Below, in pieces: positions 39,394 through 48,124 of a stretch of DNA of 64,000 bases. Source of the DNA: Bacteroides faecalis (GTDB lineage Bacteria > Bacteroidota > Bacteroidia > Bacteroidales > Bacteroidaceae); contig NZ_BHWB01000002.1 in assembly GCF_003865075.1 (NCBI RefSeq), positions 372,001 through 436,000 on the forward strand, given 5' to 3'. The notes under the pieces were generated by a model that had not been told where the DNA came from, did no database searches, and was given only the letters and a program-made list of their open reading frames with translations. The translations under genes were made by a program, and so were the position numbers. Within the stretch, counting starts at the first letter, position 1, and each line of letters begins with the position of its first letter.

Positions 39394-40100
39394 TTATTGA
39401 TACTCATTGCCATTTTGATATGATGAAGTCCCCTGAATCATATATTCAAGAAATAGAGAATAAAGGGGACATAGTTATTGGCATGACTAATATGCCAAGT
39501 CATTTTAAGATGGGAGTTCCTTTTGTTAAGAAATACAAGCATGTCAGACTTGCTTTAGGATTACACCCTTTATTAGCAACTGAACAAGATAATGAGTTGG
39601 AGCTTTTTAAGCGACTATTACCACAAACATCATATATAGGAGAAGTTGGGCTTGACTTTTCTAGAGATGGTTATTCAACAAAAGAAAAGCAGATTAAAAA
39701 TTTTGAATTTGTTCTTCAATGTATAGTTAACAAAAACAAGCTGCTCAGTATCCATTCCAAAAGAGCAGAAGAGACTGTTTTAGAATTATTGAAAAGATAC
39801 CATATCTCAAATGCAATATTTCATTGGTACAGTGGAAATCTATCTACGCTAAACAAAATATTAGAATGTAATTATTACTTTTCCTTAAATGAAGCTATGA
39901 TCGAAAGTAGTAATGGTAAAAAGCTAATATCATATATGCCATTGAATAGAATCTTAACAGAAACAGACGCTCCATTCAATAAAAAATGTAATATTAATAA
40001 CGTAATTGCTTATTTGGCAAAAGAACACAATCTAAGTATAGTGGAAATTGAAAGTACAATTAAAACAAACTTCTATTCATTAATCGATAATGTACAATAA
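39390..40100 (+). CDS. qatD: QatD, TatD-family nuclease
   Basis: A 236-residue metal-dependent hydrolase. It has the TatD motifs DTHCHF (HxH metal pair), GLHP, GEVGLDFSR, IHSKRAEE, FHWYSG and TETDAP, so all expected metal ligands appear present. TatD proteins are DNases; here it is the fourth gene of the QatABCD system. It is slightly shorter than housekeeping TatD (about 260). It ends 300 bases before the right end of the mobile element. Confidence 0.92.
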   Translation: MIIDTHCHFDMMKSPESYIQEIENKGDIVIGMTNMPSHFKMGVPFVKKYKHVRLALGLHPLLATEQDNELELFKRLLPQTSYIGEVGLDFSRDGYSTKEKQIKNFEFVLQCIVNKNKLLSIHSKRAEETVLELLKRYHISNAIFHWYSGNLSTLNKILECNYYFSLNEAMIESSNGKKLISYMPLNRILTETDAPFNKKCNINNVIAYLAKEHNLSIVEIESTIKTNFYSLIDNVQ

Positions 40101-40251
40101 AATAAAATCATTATCTTTGCCCTCAGTATTCTCCATGAGCAAACTACCGCAAAAGCACGTAGCAAATTAGTAGGATGATTCATGAGATATGCTTGAAGCA
40201 AAAAATATAAAATTTTAAATATCAGCGTGATTAATCCATTAGGAGACTTCA

Positions 40252-40374
40252 ATGCGATATATAAACAATGAGATATTTGAAGAAAGAATTGTTCTTATAG
40301 CGAGCAAAACGATAAAACATAATCGTGTGCTAAATCATGTGGATTTCCAAATGGAAGAAACTATAAAACGGTGA
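40252..40374 (+). CDS. Possible 40-residue protein near the element's right end
   Basis: A short frame beginning MRYINNEIFEERIVLIASKT, preceded by AGGAGA at a suitable distance. It has no recognized family. It lies between qatD and attR. It may be chance. Confidence 0.25.
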   Translation: MRYINNEIFEERIVLIASKTIKHNRVLNHVDFQMEETIKR

Positions 40375-40406
40375 TAATCAACAGAGAGAAGATAATAGTT
40401 CTCTTG

Positions 40407-40419
40407 CTGGTGGCACCAC
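40407..40419 (+). repeat. Right attachment site (attR)
   Basis: CTGGTGGCACCAC, identical to 26645-26657 at the tRNA-Phe 3' end. What follows is chromosomal: a hairpin terminator that probably once served tRNA-Phe. Confidence 0.8.
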
Positions 40420-40434
40420 AAAAATTAATATATT

Positions 40435-40468
40435 TTCCCCTTGAAATAAGTATATTTCAAGGGGAATT
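40435..40468. terminator. Hairpin terminator beside attR
   Basis: Perfect 14-bp arms at 40435-40448 and 40453-40466 (TTCCCCTTGAAATA and its complement) around a 4-base loop, with T-rich sequence after. It lies 16 bases past the attR core, so before integration it would have followed tRNA-Phe directly. Confidence 0.85.
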
Positions 40469-40552
40469 TGTTTTATCCCCCCTATTACGTAAATTATCAC
40501 AGATTCTACAGCACAACTAATTAATGCGAATACAATCAATAGCCAATTTAGT

Positions 40553-40582
40553 TTTGTCAATAAGTAAAAAGTAGTATTTTTG
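40553..40582 (+). promoter_or_regulatory. Promoter of the lipoprotein operon
   Basis: TTTG (40553-40556) and TATTTTTG (40575-40582) with 18 bases between, close to the Bacteroides consensus. Transcription should begin about 55 bases before the first start codon. Confidence 0.7.
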
Positions 40583-40644
40583 TCGCCGCTTTCAGAAAAC
40601 GCACCCAATATAGCTTTCTATCATTTAATATTATATATAAAGAC

Positions 40645-42531
40645 ATGAATAATTCTAGCATAAAAACCATCATTCCCATTCTATTGGGAACATTACTTTC
40701 AGGCGCCTGTTCGAACGATGAGCAAATAGGAAGGGAAGTTGTTCAACAAACTTATTCAGTTGTATTAAAAAGTATTACGATGTCAGGAGAGGAATCTTCT
40801 GAAGAACTCAAGGATGTATCTGTTTTCCAGTTCAGTGACGGAGAGCTTTACAAAACAGATTTGTTGAATCCAGGAAAAAATGAACAATCTGAAATTTCTG
40901 CGATTAGCGGATCACAACTCTACTTCCTAACCGGATTGGATATACCAGTTAAAGAAAAGGCTACCACTGAAGAAGAATTTCTTAATACTTTCATTGGTGA
41001 AGGATTGCATGACAATTCCGCACCGAACTTTATGACTGCGGTTACTGAACTAGAAAGTGGAGTTGTAACACGCGGAAGTGCCAATGTAGATGTAGTCATG
41101 AAACATGGTGTGGCTCGCATCGACCTAAATACAACAGCCGACAGCAAGACGAAAATCAAGGAAATTATCGTAGAAGATGCTCCTGCCGAAACTTTTCTGT
41201 TCATTGAAAACAAACAGGCATCGAATAAAACGGTAAACTATCGGAAAGAGTTAGCTTCCGACTTCAACGGTGAGCAAAAAGAAATTTTTCGCATTTTTGA
41301 GAGCACACGCCCTGTCCATATCATTTTACGTGGAACGTATGACGAAATTCCCATCAGACTGAAAGTGGAATTACCTGTTGTTAAACGCAATAAAGTATAC
41401 GAATTAACGGTACTCAATGTAGGCGCTACAATAGAAGGAAGTTTTAAGATCAAGCCATGGGAAGAAGGAGAAACAATTATTGGAAAACCCGATACAAATA
41501 ACCGTATCCTGCTCAATGCATCATATTCAAAGATTCCAGAAGGAGTAAAAGTGGATTATGAAAATAATATTCTGGAAGTACCCGCTACAGGTGTAGATAA
41601 CATGACATTAGCATTTATGACCGATACTCGTATCGACATATCTTATACGGAAGGTGACGGCAACGGGGCAAAAATAGGAAGTATGTCTACATCGGAAGAA
41701 GAAGAAGGTATCATGTCAGCATTCAATGTATCAGTGGATGCACAAGGTAATGGACGTCTGGGTTATACAGTCTTGGTACACCTGAAAAATTCCTTACTCC
41801 AGGGGACGTATGACTATGTGGAAATTCGTATAGCTCCGAGCGACAAGCAGATTGAAACCGTAGAAATCGGCGGAAATGTATGGATGGCATTCAATGCACG
41901 TAGCCGCAACCTTGATGACCAAATTTATCCATTGGATGGAAGTACAGTTGAAGACATGTATCGCACAAGTTGGATTAACACTGTGGGTGGTTTGTTCCAA
42001 TCAGGACGTTTATATATGTACATACCATGGCAAGGATATAAGCCCTCTAACAATCTAGGTAATCAGACTGCAGATACTCCTTGGATACACGATACTCACA
42101 TGCCATGTCCAGAAGGATATCGAGTACCAACTATTGCCGAAATACATTCTCTACTTCCCTCAGAACAGGAAATTCCCGGAATATACAAGGCAGGAAATGG
42201 GGAAACAATTATCGCTACTCTCCATGAAGGAGAAGGAAAATTATTAACACCAACTGGTATAACGGGAACTCAACACTATGTGAAATTTACTTCGGAAGAC
42301 ACTAAACGTTATCTAATAATTCCTTTAGCCGGTCAGAAAGGAGATAAAAGTACATCCAACAATCCTAATTTTGGGAAAAGGGCCGTTTTATGGACAAGTG
42401 AGCGCAACGGCTGTCCGGGTGGATATGCATGGGCTTACTGGTTGCCCTTTGAAGGAAAAGAGACGACTCATATTAAAAAGCAACAATTACAAATGGAAGC
42501 ATTTGCCTCTGTACGTTGCGTAAAGAAATAA
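40645..42531 (+). CDS. Surface lipoprotein, fimbrial FimB/Mfa2-like with FISUMP-like end
   Basis: A 628-residue lipoprotein. The signal peptide ends in a lipobox with the cysteine in LSGACSNDEQ; the following acidic residues fit a surface-export signal. Residues about 30-290 resemble the Mfa2/FimB-type fimbrial accessory fold (VVMKHGVARIDLNTTADSK, ELTVLNVGATIEGSFKIKPW). The last 220 residues (GGNVWMAFNARSRNLDDQIY, CPEGYRVPTIAEI, FASVRCVK) resemble the FISUMP domain. This suggests a tip or anchor component of a surface fibre or an adhesin. It is followed by a second lipoprotein after 12 bases, in one operon. The ligand is unknown. Confidence 0.78.
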   Translation: MNNSSIKTIIPILLGTLLSGACSNDEQIGREVVQQTYSVVLKSITMSGEESSEELKDVSVFQFSDGELYKTDLLNPGKNEQSEISAISGSQLYFLTGLDIPVKEKATTEEEFLNTFIGEGLHDNSAPNFMTAVTELESGVVTRGSANVDVVMKHGVARIDLNTTADSKTKIKEIIVEDAPAETFLFIENKQASNKTVNYRKELASDFNGEQKEIFRIFESTRPVHIILRGTYDEIPIRLKVELPVVKRNKVYELTVLNVGATIEGSFKIKPWEEGETIIGKPDTNNRILLNASYSKIPEGVKVDYENNILEVPATGVDNMTLAFMTDTRIDISYTEGDGNGAKIGSMSTSEEEEGIMSAFNVSVDAQGNGRLGYTVLVHLKNSLLQGTYDYVEIRIAPSDKQIETVEIGGNVWMAFNARSRNLDDQIYPLDGSTVEDMYRTSWINTVGGLFQSGRLYMYIPWQGYKPSNNLGNQTADTPWIHDTHMPCPEGYRVPTIAEIHSLLPSEQEIPGIYKAGNGETIIATLHEGEGKLLTPTGITGTQHYVKFTSEDTKRYLIIPLAGQKGDKSTSNNPNFGKRAVLWTSERNGCPGGYAWAYWLPFEGKETTHIKKQQLQMEAFASVRCVKK

Positions 42532-42543
42532 AGAAGACTAAGT

Positions 42544-44358
42544 ATGAAGATTGCACAAATCACAATGTTATTACTTTGGGTATTCACACTTGCTTCCTGT
42601 TCGAGCGATTTCGAACAGGAGGTTGATAATGTATCTCCCTGTACCGGACAAGTAACGTTCTTGTTTGATTTACAAAAAAATGATGTTTTTGCAGTACAAT
42701 CACGCGGAAGTAAGCCAGAACGAATTACCCATATGTGGTATGCCGTTGCCAACAAAGAAGGAAAGATAATAAAACCCTTATATCAGAAACTGGAGAATGA
42801 CTTCTCAAAACTAACCATCGAAGGATTGGAACAGGGTGACTATACACTCGTATTCCTTGCCACTACCAGTACGGAAGAAAATGCAATGGAGACAGTTAAT
42901 ACTCCCACACTCTTATCCGATGATTGGTTGATGAACTCAACAGAAAAAATGCCTTTAGATGCTCTTTACTTTTACAAGAAAATAGAACTCCATATCGACA
43001 GAGAGCAAACTGGAGTATCAGAATGCGTAACTTTGGAGCGTTGTGTAGGAAGAGTGGATATCGATTTGAAACTGTCATCCGACTATATGTGGAGATTTAT
43101 CCGCAAAATTGATGTTACGTTCGATGATACTGAAGGGATATATACCACTTTAAATGCAGATGGGCAATATACTGGAGGGAAGAAAGTAGATTCTTATGAC
43201 ATCACTGAGAAATGTTCATTCTATTCGCTGCCGAGTAAGGATGCTCTTTCCGGCTTTGTAACCATCGAGTCAGAGCGCAGTGACGGGATGCTATTCGAGC
43301 GTAAATACCGTTTTACCAATTGTAAAATTGAAGCCGGACGAGTAACGCATATCAGTATTGACTATCTTCACCCGGAAAATCAAGAAGGTTTCCTTTATAT
43401 ACGTGAGAAAGATTTCGAACGTTTCCAAACTGATACCATGTTTCTTGCCGACGAGCCACGTGAGATTTTCTATAACAGTGAACGTCGTTCTTTTTATGCA
43501 AATGCTCCGTTGCAATTATCCATCTCAAATGAACATAAGCTCCTGGTTAAATTCTTTTCTCCTGTCAGCATCCAGAATGTAACGGTCATGTGCCGTTTTA
43601 ATAAAATCAGTACGGAATTTTTCAAATTGGCACATTTTGAACAGATATATCCTTTCATGGAAGCTTCGTTTCCCTTGCCTGTAGTTGACTCAGAACGAAC
43701 ATTCACCACTAGTAATGGCCGGAAAGTGGTAGTGCCTGCACAACCCGAACTCTCTAATGATGACGTAACACTTGTAATCCAAACAGATGACCCATTTATA
43801 AAAAAAATGGAACAGATAGACAGTCATTGGTTTATACGTTTTTCTTCTTATTCGGCCGATGCCGGCCATGCATACTGGCGGCACATGAATCCACTATTGT
43901 GCCGACATGGAGTAGCACTAGCTATCAATATGGCCTTTATGTTCTCTTCTGAAGAATTTAATACAGAAATGAACACTTATGAAGGAAAACTGAAAGATAA
44001 TGGTGGAAATCCGATCAATTTAGATGTTTTGCGTCAAAAAATCCGCAATCATGGCGGGCTTGTTCTCGGGTGCGTTTCTGGTGTTGGTGGACTTGGTGGT
44101 GGTACTACGTATGGATTGGCAAATTATTGTTATACCGGAGTTTATTTTGATGCAACTCCTCCCAATGCTCATCCACACAATTATCCACGCCAAGCCATGT
44201 TTCACGAATATGGACATTGCCTAGGCTATAATCATAATAGTACAATGACTTATGGTGATCAATGGACCGTATTATGTGCCACAGTTTTTGTAAATATGGG
44301 CAAAGAAGGTAAATTACCTATATGCTCAAAAGAAATAATAGCACAATTACCAATGTAG
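42544..44358 (+). CDS. Lipoprotein with fimbrial-like N-terminus and metzincin-like protease motif
   Basis: A 604-residue lipoprotein; the lipobox is in LASCSSDFEQE. Residues about 25-290 look like a FimB/Mfa2-type beta-sandwich region (YAVANKEGKIIKPLYQKLEN, CVTLERCVGRVDIDLKLS). The C-terminus has HEYGHCLGYNH (H554, E555, H558, H564), the zinc signature HExxHxxGxxH of metzincin peptidases, followed closely by STMTYG that may be the Met-turn. A surface zinc protease joined to an adhesin-like part is therefore likely. The motif is near the very end and the Met follows after only four residues, so it may be an unusual member. A terminator follows. Confidence 0.75.
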   Translation: MKIAQITMLLLWVFTLASCSSDFEQEVDNVSPCTGQVTFLFDLQKNDVFAVQSRGSKPERITHMWYAVANKEGKIIKPLYQKLENDFSKLTIEGLEQGDYTLVFLATTSTEENAMETVNTPTLLSDDWLMNSTEKMPLDALYFYKKIELHIDREQTGVSECVTLERCVGRVDIDLKLSSDYMWRFIRKIDVTFDDTEGIYTTLNADGQYTGGKKVDSYDITEKCSFYSLPSKDALSGFVTIESERSDGMLFERKYRFTNCKIEAGRVTHISIDYLHPENQEGFLYIREKDFERFQTDTMFLADEPREIFYNSERRSFYANAPLQLSISNEHKLLVKFFSPVSIQNVTVMCRFNKISTEFFKLAHFEQIYPFMEASFPLPVVDSERTFTTSNGRKVVVPAQPELSNDDVTLVIQTDDPFIKKMEQIDSHWFIRFSSYSADAGHAYWRHMNPLLCRHGVALAINMAFMFSSEEFNTEMNTYEGKLKDNGGNPINLDVLRQKIRNHGGLVLGCVSGVGGLGGGTTYGLANYCYTGVYFDATPPNAHPHNYPRQAMFHEYGHCLGYNHNSTMTYGDQWTVLCATVFVNMGKEGKLPICSKEIIAQLPM

Positions 44359-44415
44359 AATTGATAGTATGTCTACTGCCTTAATAAAACCGTTCAATCT
44401 GAACAGATAAACCAA

Positions 44416-44445
44416 GAACGTCTTTAGGTAATACTAAAGATGTTC
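44416..44445 (+). terminator. Terminator after the lipoprotein operon
   Basis: GAACGTCTTTAG (44416-44427) pairs with CTAAAGATGTTC (44434-44445) with one G-T mismatch, and T-rich sequence follows. Confidence 0.65.
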
Positions 44446-44586
44446 TCTTCATATATACACTATACATTTATACTATTTTTTAGTCCTCTGAAATCTTATC
44501 CTGTACTACTTATCCAAGAAATCAAACTTTTTTCATATCCTCACACCGTCAAGAATGATCTTTTTCATAATACGTGATTCTCCCAA

Positions 44587-46647
44587 TCAGTAACTTGACA
44601 CCGTATTTCCAACATAATCACCCGCCGGAAAAGTCAGCAATATATCTTTACCGTTTAATGTGAGTGTGACTTCCTTCTGACTATATAATGGATCAGCAGC
44701 CCACACTTTAAATTTCTCACCTTGCTTTTCAATATATACGACCGCTTTCTTATCAGAGCAAAGCGTTATCCCATCATCCAGCACAACCGTTCCCGGCGTA
44801 TAAAATACAGCCGCATAGATTTGTTCCTTTTTCAATCTTACAGCTTGTAAGAAACTAGTATTCGATATAATCTCATATGTATGTTTCTTCACAAAAGAAC
44901 GGAAGTTTTTCAATGTGCAATCAGGAACAAGCATATATGCGTAATGCCCGTCGCTAGCTTTAGTTCCATGATCGACCCACAAATTGAAAATATCCCCTGA
45001 TAATCTTTCTGAACTACCTGAAAGATCTATTTCATTCCAAGCTCCTGTCTGTATCCGGCTACATACATTCCGTTTCGTTTCATCCAAAAACAAATAACCG
45101 ATCCGGTCATGATAAACCCATTTAGGATTATTCATCTCCTGCCCACTTTTATATTTCCACTCCTTGCTGCCATCATTCACCGTCATACTACCTGTGAAAA
45201 AGCACTGATTGACCGTAGTAAAAACCTCTTCAGGTGCTTTAGAGTTAATATCGGCTCCTAAACAAAGTACTACATCATTCATGAAAAAATAAGCTTTCTT
45301 AGCCTTTCCCCCCCGATAATCATGTTCATAAGCAATCACTCCATTCTTCCCGTTACTGACTCCACCTGCAAATTCATTCGTTCCAAACAAATATCCTCTT
45401 AGTATAGCAGAATCTGCTTGCTGTATAGCCGTTGTACCCGGAAGCATACACCAATTCCACAAAGGATATATATTCTTATATTCCTCACTGGAAGTAAGAA
45501 TCTGCATTGCCCCTAAAGGTAGATTGTATCCCTTAAGATTCTCATCATTAATCATTTCCGTACCGTTTGTCCGTTTGGAAACGACCTTAGCCGAAAGATA
45601 ATAATTCTTTCCATGCTGAACCATAATATCCGATTTCCAGAAAAACTTATTCCCCGGAACAGGAAAAGGGCTACCTTTCAAATGCTTTTGCCATAACCGA
45701 TATTCTTTGGCATATGACGGATCTATCAGAACCATCTTATCCAAAGTACTGGCAGAGATATTAAATATTCCATTTTTACGAGTGATCCCCCGCCCATTAG
45801 CACCATGTTCAAAGGTGCTACGATAACCAAAAAGACGTTCTCCATTAAGCATCAGTTCCCTAACAATTTTCAATTTATCAGCATCAAAAAGTTCCTCAAA
45901 AGAAGTCCCTCTAGCCAATAAAAAGAAATCGGTCAAATCATTGACATAAGACATTCCATAACCTCCCGAGTATAATTGCGGACGGTGTTGGTGAAAGCTT
46001 CCATCAATTTTTATTCCTTCGTCACCTTGACGGGAGACAATCTGAATTGTAGATGCGATAGAATGAAAACCTATGCGAATTAATTCAATGTTATCCTCAA
46101 TACAACCTTTGTGAATAGTTATATTAGATACCCATGTACGGTTCTTTCCCCGATGCGCTTTATTCCCCGTTTTATCTTCTAAATAGGAAGAATAATACAA
46201 AAGCTTATCCTTACTCATTTCATCTTTCAATAAAATTAATGGAACCATATAATCTTGTGGAGCCCCTATATCATTGAACCACCAGTTTTTAGAAACAGGA
46301 CGCATTTTCAACCAATAATCAAGTCCGGATAAAATCTTACGGTATAATTCTTTAGAACCGGTATATCCACTTCCCTTCTTTCGATAAGCTACGGCCATAG
46401 CTTTAAGATACTTAAGATGCGGACCGGCTCTAAAGTTATTTGTAACTGTTACATAATCAATTCCAATAAAACTACCATCCGGCTGCATCATATCCAGGTA
46501 ACGCGCAATTGCCTTTTTATCAACTTTCACCTCCAACTGTTTCTCCACCAGCCTGAAAGTCAATTTTTCTATTTCTTTCTGAACTTCTGATCCTTTCAGA
46601 CTAACGCAAAAAAGTATAACCGGAACAAACAGAATTAATCTTCTCAT
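44587..46647 (-). CDS. Polysaccharide lyase family 8
   Basis: A 686-residue secreted enzyme with a signal peptide (about residues 1-18). It shows the PL8 layout: an alpha/alpha toroid domain with NWWFNDIGAPQ, then GSFHQHRPQLYSGGYG with the His and Tyr of the active site, HGANGRGITRKNG, and a C-terminal beta-sandwich region. PL8 enzymes break uronic-acid polysaccharides (hyaluronan, chondroitin, xanthan, glucuronans) by beta-elimination and leave unsaturated uronic acids. It is the last gene of the polysaccharide locus, 13 bases after GH28. Which polymer it cuts is not clear from the sequence. Confidence 0.9.
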   Translation of the reverse strand: MRRLILFVPVILFCVSLKGSEVQKEIEKLTFRLVEKQLEVKVDKKAIARYLDMMQPDGSFIGIDYVTVTNNFRAGPHLKYLKAMAVAYRKKGSGYTGSKELYRKILSGLDYWLKMRPVSKNWWFNDIGAPQDYMVPLILLKDEMSKDKLLYYSSYLEDKTGNKAHRGKNRTWVSNITIHKGCIEDNIELIRIGFHSIASTIQIVSRQGDEGIKIDGSFHQHRPQLYSGGYGMSYVNDLTDFFLLARGTSFEELFDADKLKIVRELMLNGERLFGYRSTFEHGANGRGITRKNGIFNISASTLDKMVLIDPSYAKEYRLWQKHLKGSPFPVPGNKFFWKSDIMVQHGKNYYLSAKVVSKRTNGTEMINDENLKGYNLPLGAMQILTSSEEYKNIYPLWNWCMLPGTTAIQQADSAILRGYLFGTNEFAGGVSNGKNGVIAYEHDYRGGKAKKAYFFMNDVVLCLGADINSKAPEEVFTTVNQCFFTGSMTVNDGSKEWKYKSGQEMNNPKWVYHDRIGYLFLDETKRNVCSRIQTGAWNEIDLSGSSERLSGDIFNLWVDHGTKASDGHYAYMLVPDCTLKNFRSFVKKHTYEIISNTSFLQAVRLKKEQIYAAVFYTPGTVVLDDGITLCSDKKAVVYIEKQGEKFKVWAADPLYSQKEVTLTLNGKDILLTFPAGDYVGNTVSSY

Positions 46648-46660
46648 TTCAATAATAGGT

Positions 46661-48124
46661 TCACTGATTCAACCATTTTCCATCTGCCGAAATACCGGAA
46701 CTATTTATGGTACGAATAAATTTCGCATCTGTCGGCTTCATACCTTTACATTCGTTCAATTCGGCTCCTACCACATCATCAAAGAAAAACAAAGGACGTT
46801 CATCAGAAACAGGACTAGAAAAACGCACATTATTAAAATAGATATTTTTTGCATGGCGAACATAAAAACCGGCACCGGGTAGTGTATGACCAAACATTCT
46901 ATTTTCCGGATATGATTGCTCCACTTCCGGTACAGTTCGGGTTATCATATCCCTTGTTCCACCTCCCGGATATGTAATCTGTACATTATTGATAGACACA
47001 TTTTCCACTTTAGCTCCTTTCACTCCTGTGATAGAACAGGCAATCAAACTCTCGGCAGTAGCAACAATGTTACTGATATTAATATTTTTCAATGACCCGA
47101 TCTGTTTGCTAAAAGTACGTCTCCGGTCTCCCAGACGAATAAAAATCGGAGTCTGCACATCTCTCATGGAAATATTGGAAATTGTTATTCCGTCAATAAT
47201 ACCCCCGTCTACCATTTCAATGGCAATCCCTGAAATAACCGTTATGTCCGCAGTGATATGCTTCAACTGTTTGCTCCAATGACGAATATTATCTTCCTTG
47301 GCATGACGGACAACACAATTGGACACCGAAATATTACGGAATCCTCCTAAAGAAGAGGTTCCAAATTTTATAGCATTACAATTGCTGGCAGTCACGCAAT
47401 TCGTAACTGTAATATCTTCACAAAGTTCCGGATGATCACTTTTAAAACAAATGGCATCATCTTCCACATCAATATAACAGTCGGATATAACCGCATTCTT
47501 TGCATCAATATCCAGCCCGTCATTATTATAGTTACAATGGCTGAATACTTTCAAACCACGAATAACAACATCCTCACATTTCTCATAATGTTGTACCCAA
47601 TATGCCGAGTTACGTAAAGTAATATCAGTCACCTGTATTGTTTTACATTCCACAAAGTAAATCAATTTAGGCCGCTTAGGACCTCCGTCAGCGTCATTAC
47701 CGAATTGAAAAGTAGAACTTCCCCCCTGTCCATCGATAATACCAGTTCCTGTAACAGCAACATTCTCCTGACCACGAGCATAGATCAAGCCGGACGACTG
47801 ATTCATTGTACCGCCCTCCATAGGAAATGCAGAATCATAATCCGCCAAACGGGTACTTCCTAACAACAATGCTCCCTGTTCCAGATGTAAATTGACATTT
47901 GACTTCAGTTCAACCGGACGAATCAAATAAATGCCGGAAGGCACAGAAACAATACCGCCCCCTTCTGTAAAGCACTCGTCAATTGCTTTCTGCAAAAACT
48001 CTGTATTATCAGTTTTTCCATCTCCCTTAGCTCCAATTTTCGTTATATCTATTGTCTTTGCACTTAGAATAACAGGTAATAACCCTAGTATGACCAACAA
48101 TCTTTTCACTTTACTTTTGTTCAT
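46661..48124 (-). CDS. GH28 glycoside hydrolase (polygalacturonase-like)
   Basis: A 487-residue secreted beta-helix protein with a signal peptide and a pectate-lyase-superfamily N-terminus (IGAKGDGKTDNTEFLQKAID). The GH28 acid residues are seen in YNNDGLDID and VEDDAICFKSD. Where classical polygalacturonases have GHG with a catalytic histidine, this protein has SNCNAIKFGTSSLGG, so its mechanism or substrate may differ. It probably removes galacturonic acid or a related uronic acid. The start overlaps the stop of GH88 by four bases. Confidence 0.85.
   Translation of the reverse strand: MNKSKVKRLLVILGLLPVILSAKTIDITKIGAKGDGKTDNTEFLQKAIDECFTEGGGIVSVPSGIYLIRPVELKSNVNLHLEQGALLLGSTRLADYDSAFPMEGGTMNQSSGLIYARGQENVAVTGTGIIDGQGGSSTFQFGNDADGGPKRPKLIYFVECKTIQVTDITLRNSAYWVQHYEKCEDVVIRGLKVFSHCNYNNDGLDIDAKNAVISDCYIDVEDDAICFKSDHPELCEDITVTNCVTASNCNAIKFGTSSLGGFRNISVSNCVVRHAKEDNIRHWSKQLKHITADITVISGIAIEMVDGGIIDGITISNISMRDVQTPIFIRLGDRRRTFSKQIGSLKNINISNIVATAESLIACSITGVKGAKVENVSINNVQITYPGGGTRDMITRTVPEVEQSYPENRMFGHTLPGAGFYVRHAKNIYFNNVRFSSPVSDERPLFFFDDVVGAELNECKGMKPTDAKFIRTINSSGISADGKWLNQ

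Larger units (their letters stand above)
26645..40419 (+). mobile_element. Integrative mobilizable element at tRNA-Phe carrying QatABCD
   Basis: A 13.8-kb island bounded by the 13-base direct repeat CTGGTGGCACCAC at the tRNA-Phe 3' end (26645-26657) and at 40407-40419. It begins with a tyrosine recombinase gene next to the tRNA. It contains small excisionase-like helix-turn-helix proteins, two TetR genes, an RteC-like protein, a hairpin-rich oriT candidate, two BtgA/BtgB-like mobilization genes and, near the right end, a QatABCD defence system. There are no type IV secretion genes, so transfer should depend on a helper conjugative element. Its A/T content looks higher than that of the housekeeping genes on its left, mostly in the Qat part. 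Confidence 0.88.

Noticed and set aside
26682-40406. Type IV secretion (tra) genes that would make the element conjugative.
   Set aside because: None of the frames in the element resembles tra genes; only mobilization proteins are present.
40378-40608. A 76-codon minus-strand frame across attR.
   Set aside because: It runs through the hairpin terminator and the promoter of the next operon and has no protein-like pattern.
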